A program made the translations under genes and the position numbers. This document shows, in pieces, positions 15,835-18,138 of a stretch of 18,138 nucleotides of DNA (its first letter is position 1; every line of letters begins with the position of its first letter). The stretch is from an uncultured Bacteroidales bacterium (GTDB taxonomy: Bacteria; Bacteroidota; Bacteroidia; Bacteroidales; FEN-979). A model generated the notes under the pieces. The model made no database searches. It was not told the DNA's origin and saw only the letters and a list, made by a program, of their open reading frames with translations. Location of the stretch: assembly GCA_903928285.1 (NCBI GenBank), contig CAIYQH010000597.1, forward strand, positions 1-18,138. Reading direction: 5' to 3'.

Positions 15835-15973
15835 ATCGGGAATATTCAGGTTGCTGGTTGCCGTGGCCTTGCGGCTGGGCATGAATCCCAACGATCTGAA
15901 AATCATCACGGCGGTGTTTGTGTTTATTGCGCTCATCCTTCCCGGGATGATGAAAAAAAAAGAGAGGAGCTGA
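15830..15973 (+). pseudogene. ABC transporter permease, C-terminal remnant
   Basis: The frame ending at 15971-15973 reads LGSGIFRLLVAVALRLGMNP, NDLKIITAVFVFIALILPGM and ends KKKERS. This is the last transmembrane part of a TrpY/YtrY-like branched-chain-type permease, with the conserved ALRLGMNPNDLK stretch. Only about 47 of roughly 290 residues remain. The plus-strand open frame extends left to 15662, but that extension is antisense to the substrate-binding remnant. The stop is 6 bp before the ATPase start, as in intact TrpXYZ-type operons, so the permease-ATPase junction itself is original. Confidence 0.72.
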
Positions 15974-15979
15974 AAAATC

Positions 15980-16657
15980 ATGATCGATATCCTGAACCTG
16001 AGTAAAACCTTTAATCCCGGAACGATCAGCGGGGTGGCGGCGCTCAGCGACATTACCCGCATGGCAGAACACAAGCGGGCGAAATACATCGGGAGGGTTT
16101 TCCAGAACCCATTTTCGGGAACGGCCCCCGATATGAGCATTGCCGAGAACATTGCGCTTGCAGACAGGAGAGGACAGCGCGGAAATCTCCACCTGGCGCT
16201 GACCCCAGCGATTGTCAGCAGTTTCCGCGACCGGGTGATCCCCCTTGCAAGGGAACTTGAAGATCGTCTGCACAGCCCCATCGGTAAGTTGTCGGGCGGA
16301 CAGCGCCAGGCGCTTACGCTGCTGATGGCTTCTTGGATCAAACCTAAGTTGTTGCTACTTGATAAGTATACGGCCGCGCTCGACCCCAAAACTGCCGCCA
16401 GGGTTATCCAGCTTACCAGGGAGGTGGTGAATAAAGATCGCCTTACCACTTTGATGGTGACCCATTCAATGCAGCAGGCTGTGAATATGGGCGACAGGAT
16501 TCTCATGCTGCACAAGGGCAGGATCGTGCACGATATGAAAGGCCAGGAAAAACAGCGGCTGAAATCAGGCGACCTGCTGACCCTGTTCGACGAGATCAGG
16601 AAAAGGGAACAGATCGACCCTGCCGCAGCCGAGATGATCGACCAGCTTTACGTGTAA
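15980..16657 (+). pseudogene. ABC transporter ATPase lacking Walker A and with Glu-to-Lys in Walker B
   Basis: An open 225-codon frame of a TrpZ-like ABC ATPase. It opens with MIDILNLSKTFNPGTI and shows the Q-loop Gln42 (RVFQNPFSG), the signature LSGGQ at 104-108, Walker B LLLLD at 124-128, the D-loop and the H-loop His162 (VTHSMQQ). Between GVAALS (18-23) and DITRMAEHK (24-32) the whole Walker A strand and P-loop are missing, while the frame stays open; normal members have roughly 50 more residues there. The catalytic Glu after Walker B Asp128 is Lys129 and the next residue is Tyr130, where intact relatives have Glu-His. With no P-loop and no catalytic Glu it cannot hydrolyse ATP. A ribosome-binding run GAGAGGAG precedes the ATG. 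I class it as a pseudogene, though a non-ATPase role cannot be excluded. Confidence 0.85.
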
Positions 16658-16664
16658 GGCACTC

Positions 16665-17291
16665 CTACCCGAAAACCCCCATTCCCAGTAAACCGAGCAC
16701 GACAAGCACTGATCCGGTAACACCCTTTTCATGATGTTCCAGGAACCCGGTATTAAAACTGCGTACCCCCCTCTTTCCCAGGTAAACCAGTAAAATCATG
16801 ACCATAAGGGTCGTGACCAGGTAAACGGCCGATACCATGAATATCCCGATCCAGCCGATGGCGCCCGCCTGGAAGTAATAGGCTTCAATTTCGACACAAG
16901 GTGTCAGGAACATGGCGAGGCTCATGGTTGCCATGATGACGGCCCACCTTGGCTTATTTTCCGCTGTAACAAGGTTGATATCGTGATGATGACGGTGGCT
17001 GCGCAGATCGAGGAGGAGGTAGATAACGCCCAAACCAACCAGGATGGCAGGTGCAACCGTTTCCGAAACCAATGAGTACTTTGCCGAGAGTTTGTACCCT
17101 ATCAGCCCGACCACGATCCCAACCAGGATGGTACTCAGGGTGTGGGCAACGCCTGTGATCACCATTGCCCACAGGGTCTGGCGGCCTGTCCATTTCTCCG
17201 ATTTCCCAACTGCAATAAGAGGAAGCCAGTGATTCGGGATCATGGCATGGATGGCACTCAGTATAAGACTTCCTATAAATATCCGGTACAT
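16665..17291 (-). CDS. NicO/UreH-like membrane protein (possible metal transporter)
   Basis: A 208-residue protein with about six membrane segments. His residues lie in and near the first and second segments: His15 and His21 in IHAMIPNHWLPLIAVGK, and His50 in GVAHTLSTILVG. A His-rich loop (RSHRHHHD, 98-104) follows the third segment. The pattern resembles the NicO/RcnA/UreH group of Ni2+ and Co2+ transporters, which have HxxxxDH-type motifs and a His-rich loop; here the motif is HAMIPNH, so the link is by analogy. The gene ends 7 bp from the convergent ATPase pseudogene, leaving no room for a terminator, and lies 31 bp after the methyltransferase gene on the same strand. A general uncharacterised membrane protein is an alternative. 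Confidence 0.5.
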   Translation of the reverse strand: MYRIFIGSLILSAIHAMIPNHWLPLIAVGKSEKWTGRQTLWAMVITGVAHTLSTILVGIVVGLIGYKLSAKYSLVSETVAPAILVGLGVIYLLLDLRSHRHHHDINLVTAENKPRWAVIMATMSLAMFLTPCVEIEAYYFQAGAIGWIGIFMVSAVYLVTTLMVMILLVYLGKRGVRSFNTGFLEHHEKGVTGSVLVVLGLLGMGVFG

Positions 17292-17322
17292 AAAATGATG
17301 GTAAGAGGGGTTAAATTCAGGA

Positions 17323-18138
17323 TTAATTTAGCTCCTGCTTTTCAATTAAAAAGTAGGTTCCGCCGTTCACCTCTCCCTCTTCAACCAGACGGAAGCGGGT
17401 CTGGTCAAACAACCCGCGCCATTGTTTCACGGAGGTCAGCATCCACGAAATGACATTCAGGATTGCAAAGGAGGCAAGGGTCGGGGTAAGCACGATCATC
17501 AGCATTCTTCCTCCGGGTTTGAGAATCCTGTTGATTTCGGCCAAAGCCGGGAGTTTCTGTTCGCCAAGGTGGTCGATCATGTAGGAACTCACCACTGCGT
17601 CGTATGTTCCGGAGGGAAATCCTGTTCGGGTGATATCTCCCTGTAAAATATCAACACGGCTGGCAATGCCGGCAAATTCCAGGTTTTTTTCCAGCAGGGT
17701 GTTTCCTCCCCCGGCTATATAATTGGAGTTAAACAGGTCGAAGGCTGTAATCCTGCCGGGAAAAACCTTTGCCAGCGCAACGGTCGAACGACCCGCGCCG
17801 CAACCGGCATCGAGGATATGTGCAATGTCGCCGGAGTACAGCTTAACCCAGGGGAGGGTGAGGTAACGGGTATGTTTGGCAGAACGGACGGTCAGGTTGC
17901 CGATGAAAAAGTTTACGGAAAGCAGGAAGAGGAAAAAGGATAGGAGTTGCAATCCGGGAAAGTTGAGATAGAGGTGCACTCCTGCCGCAAGGAAACCCAC
18001 CGAAACGACCCAGAAGCCGTTCAGCCAGCCAATACTCCAGCCGGCATCGAACTTCTGGTCGGTTTTGTCTTTGTGGAACAACCGTGACACCCGCAGTTTA
18101 AGCTTCTCGGGCAATACTACAGCGACCGATATCGACAA
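17323..18138 (-). CDS. Membrane-anchored class I SAM methyltransferase, 5' end at window edge
   Basis: The open frame reaches the right edge (271 codons visible), so the true start is uncertain. The only edge start is a TTG at 18138-18136, and the gene may begin outside. Two hydrophobic segments (about residues 35-57 and 62-82: GWLNGFWVVSVGFLAAGVHL and FPGLQLLSFFLFLLSVNFFI) precede the Rossmann domain. Motif I is HILDAGCGAGRSTVALAKVF (107-126), the motif II acid is in ITAFDLF, and the motif IV region is YDAVVSSYMIDHLGE, followed by LKPGGRMLMIV. It is therefore probably anchored in the inner membrane with a cytoplasmic catalytic domain. The substrate is unknown; quinone, lipid or small-molecule methylation are all possible. 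It precedes the NicO-like gene by 31 bp, likely one transcript. Confidence 0.8.
   Translation of the reverse strand: MSISVAVVLPEKLKLRVSRLFHKDKTDQKFDAGWSIGWLNGFWVVSVGFLAAGVHLYLNFPGLQLLSFFLFLLSVNFFIGNLTVRSAKHTRYLTLPWVKLYSGDIAHILDAGCGAGRSTVALAKVFPGRITAFDLFNSNYIAGGGNTLLEKNLEFAGIASRVDILQGDITRTGFPSGTYDAVVSSYMIDHLGEQKLPALAEINRILKPGGRMLMIVLTPTLASFAILNVISWMLTSVKQWRGLFDQTRFRLVEEGEVNGGTYFLIEKQELN

Noticed and set aside
15841..16515. N-terminal half of the long minus-strand open frame as real protein
   Set aside because: It is exactly antisense to the permease and ATPase remnants, whose plus-strand motifs are unmistakable.

Overview
The window looks like a chromosomal segment of a Bacteroidota bacterium, probably of the Bacteroidales or a related environmental lineage. 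The basis is the gene families, a lipoprotein with a short collagen-like stretch, weak Shine-Dalgarno sequences, and repeated matches to the Bacteroidota sigma promoter (-33 TTTG, -7 TAnnTTTG) in front of genes. No species can be named. I see no tRNA, rRNA, CRISPR array, transposase or phage gene.

Layout. 1-1841 (minus): a GNAT-like acyltransferase followed by a ketoacyl-ACP synthase III that runs off the left edge, behind a strong canonical promoter at 2038-2070; this resembles an acylation pair from a glycoconjugate or lipid locus. 2132-3010 (minus): a tandem-domain universal stress protein. 3331-3837 (plus): an unrecognised 168-residue protein with its own promoter. 3870-5935 (minus): an HD-domain protein and, upstream of it, a secreted M28 zinc peptidase resembling carboxypeptidase Q. 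6261-6791 (plus): a small lipoprotein, ending in GC-rich hairpins shared with the convergent MalY/PatB-type PLP enzyme (6898-8070, minus). 8243-10048 (plus): a CstA-family transporter. 10249-10950 (minus): a SAM methyltransferase. 11798-12853 (minus): a membrane acyltransferase. 13027-14627 (minus): two tandem pirins. 16665-18138 (minus): a NicO/UreH-like membrane protein and a membrane-anchored methyltransferase that reaches the right edge.

The most unusual part is a set of decayed genes between about 11.1 and 16.7 kb, interleaved with intact ones. (a) 11098-11762 is the remnant of a six-hairpin glycosidase with a frameshift, an internal deletion and an in-frame stop. (b) 14863-15039 is the C-terminal remnant of a hotdog (4HBT) thioesterase with a frameshift. 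(c) 15157-16657 is a wrecked TrpXYZ-like ABC transporter locus. Its substrate-binding protein lacks the N-terminus and is inverted; it abuts head-to-head a permease of which only the C-terminus remains. The ATPase has lost Walker A by an apparently in-frame deletion and carries Lys in place of the catalytic Glu of Walker B. The minus-strand open frame through this ABC locus is 452 codons long and would mislead an automatic annotator, because only its last ~220 codons are real sequence.

I find no convincing new defence or mobile system. The best leads are the ABC rearrangement, the degraded glycosidase, the orphan at 3331-3837 and the KASIII-GNAT pair. Family assignments rest on recognition of motifs from memory; no database search was run.
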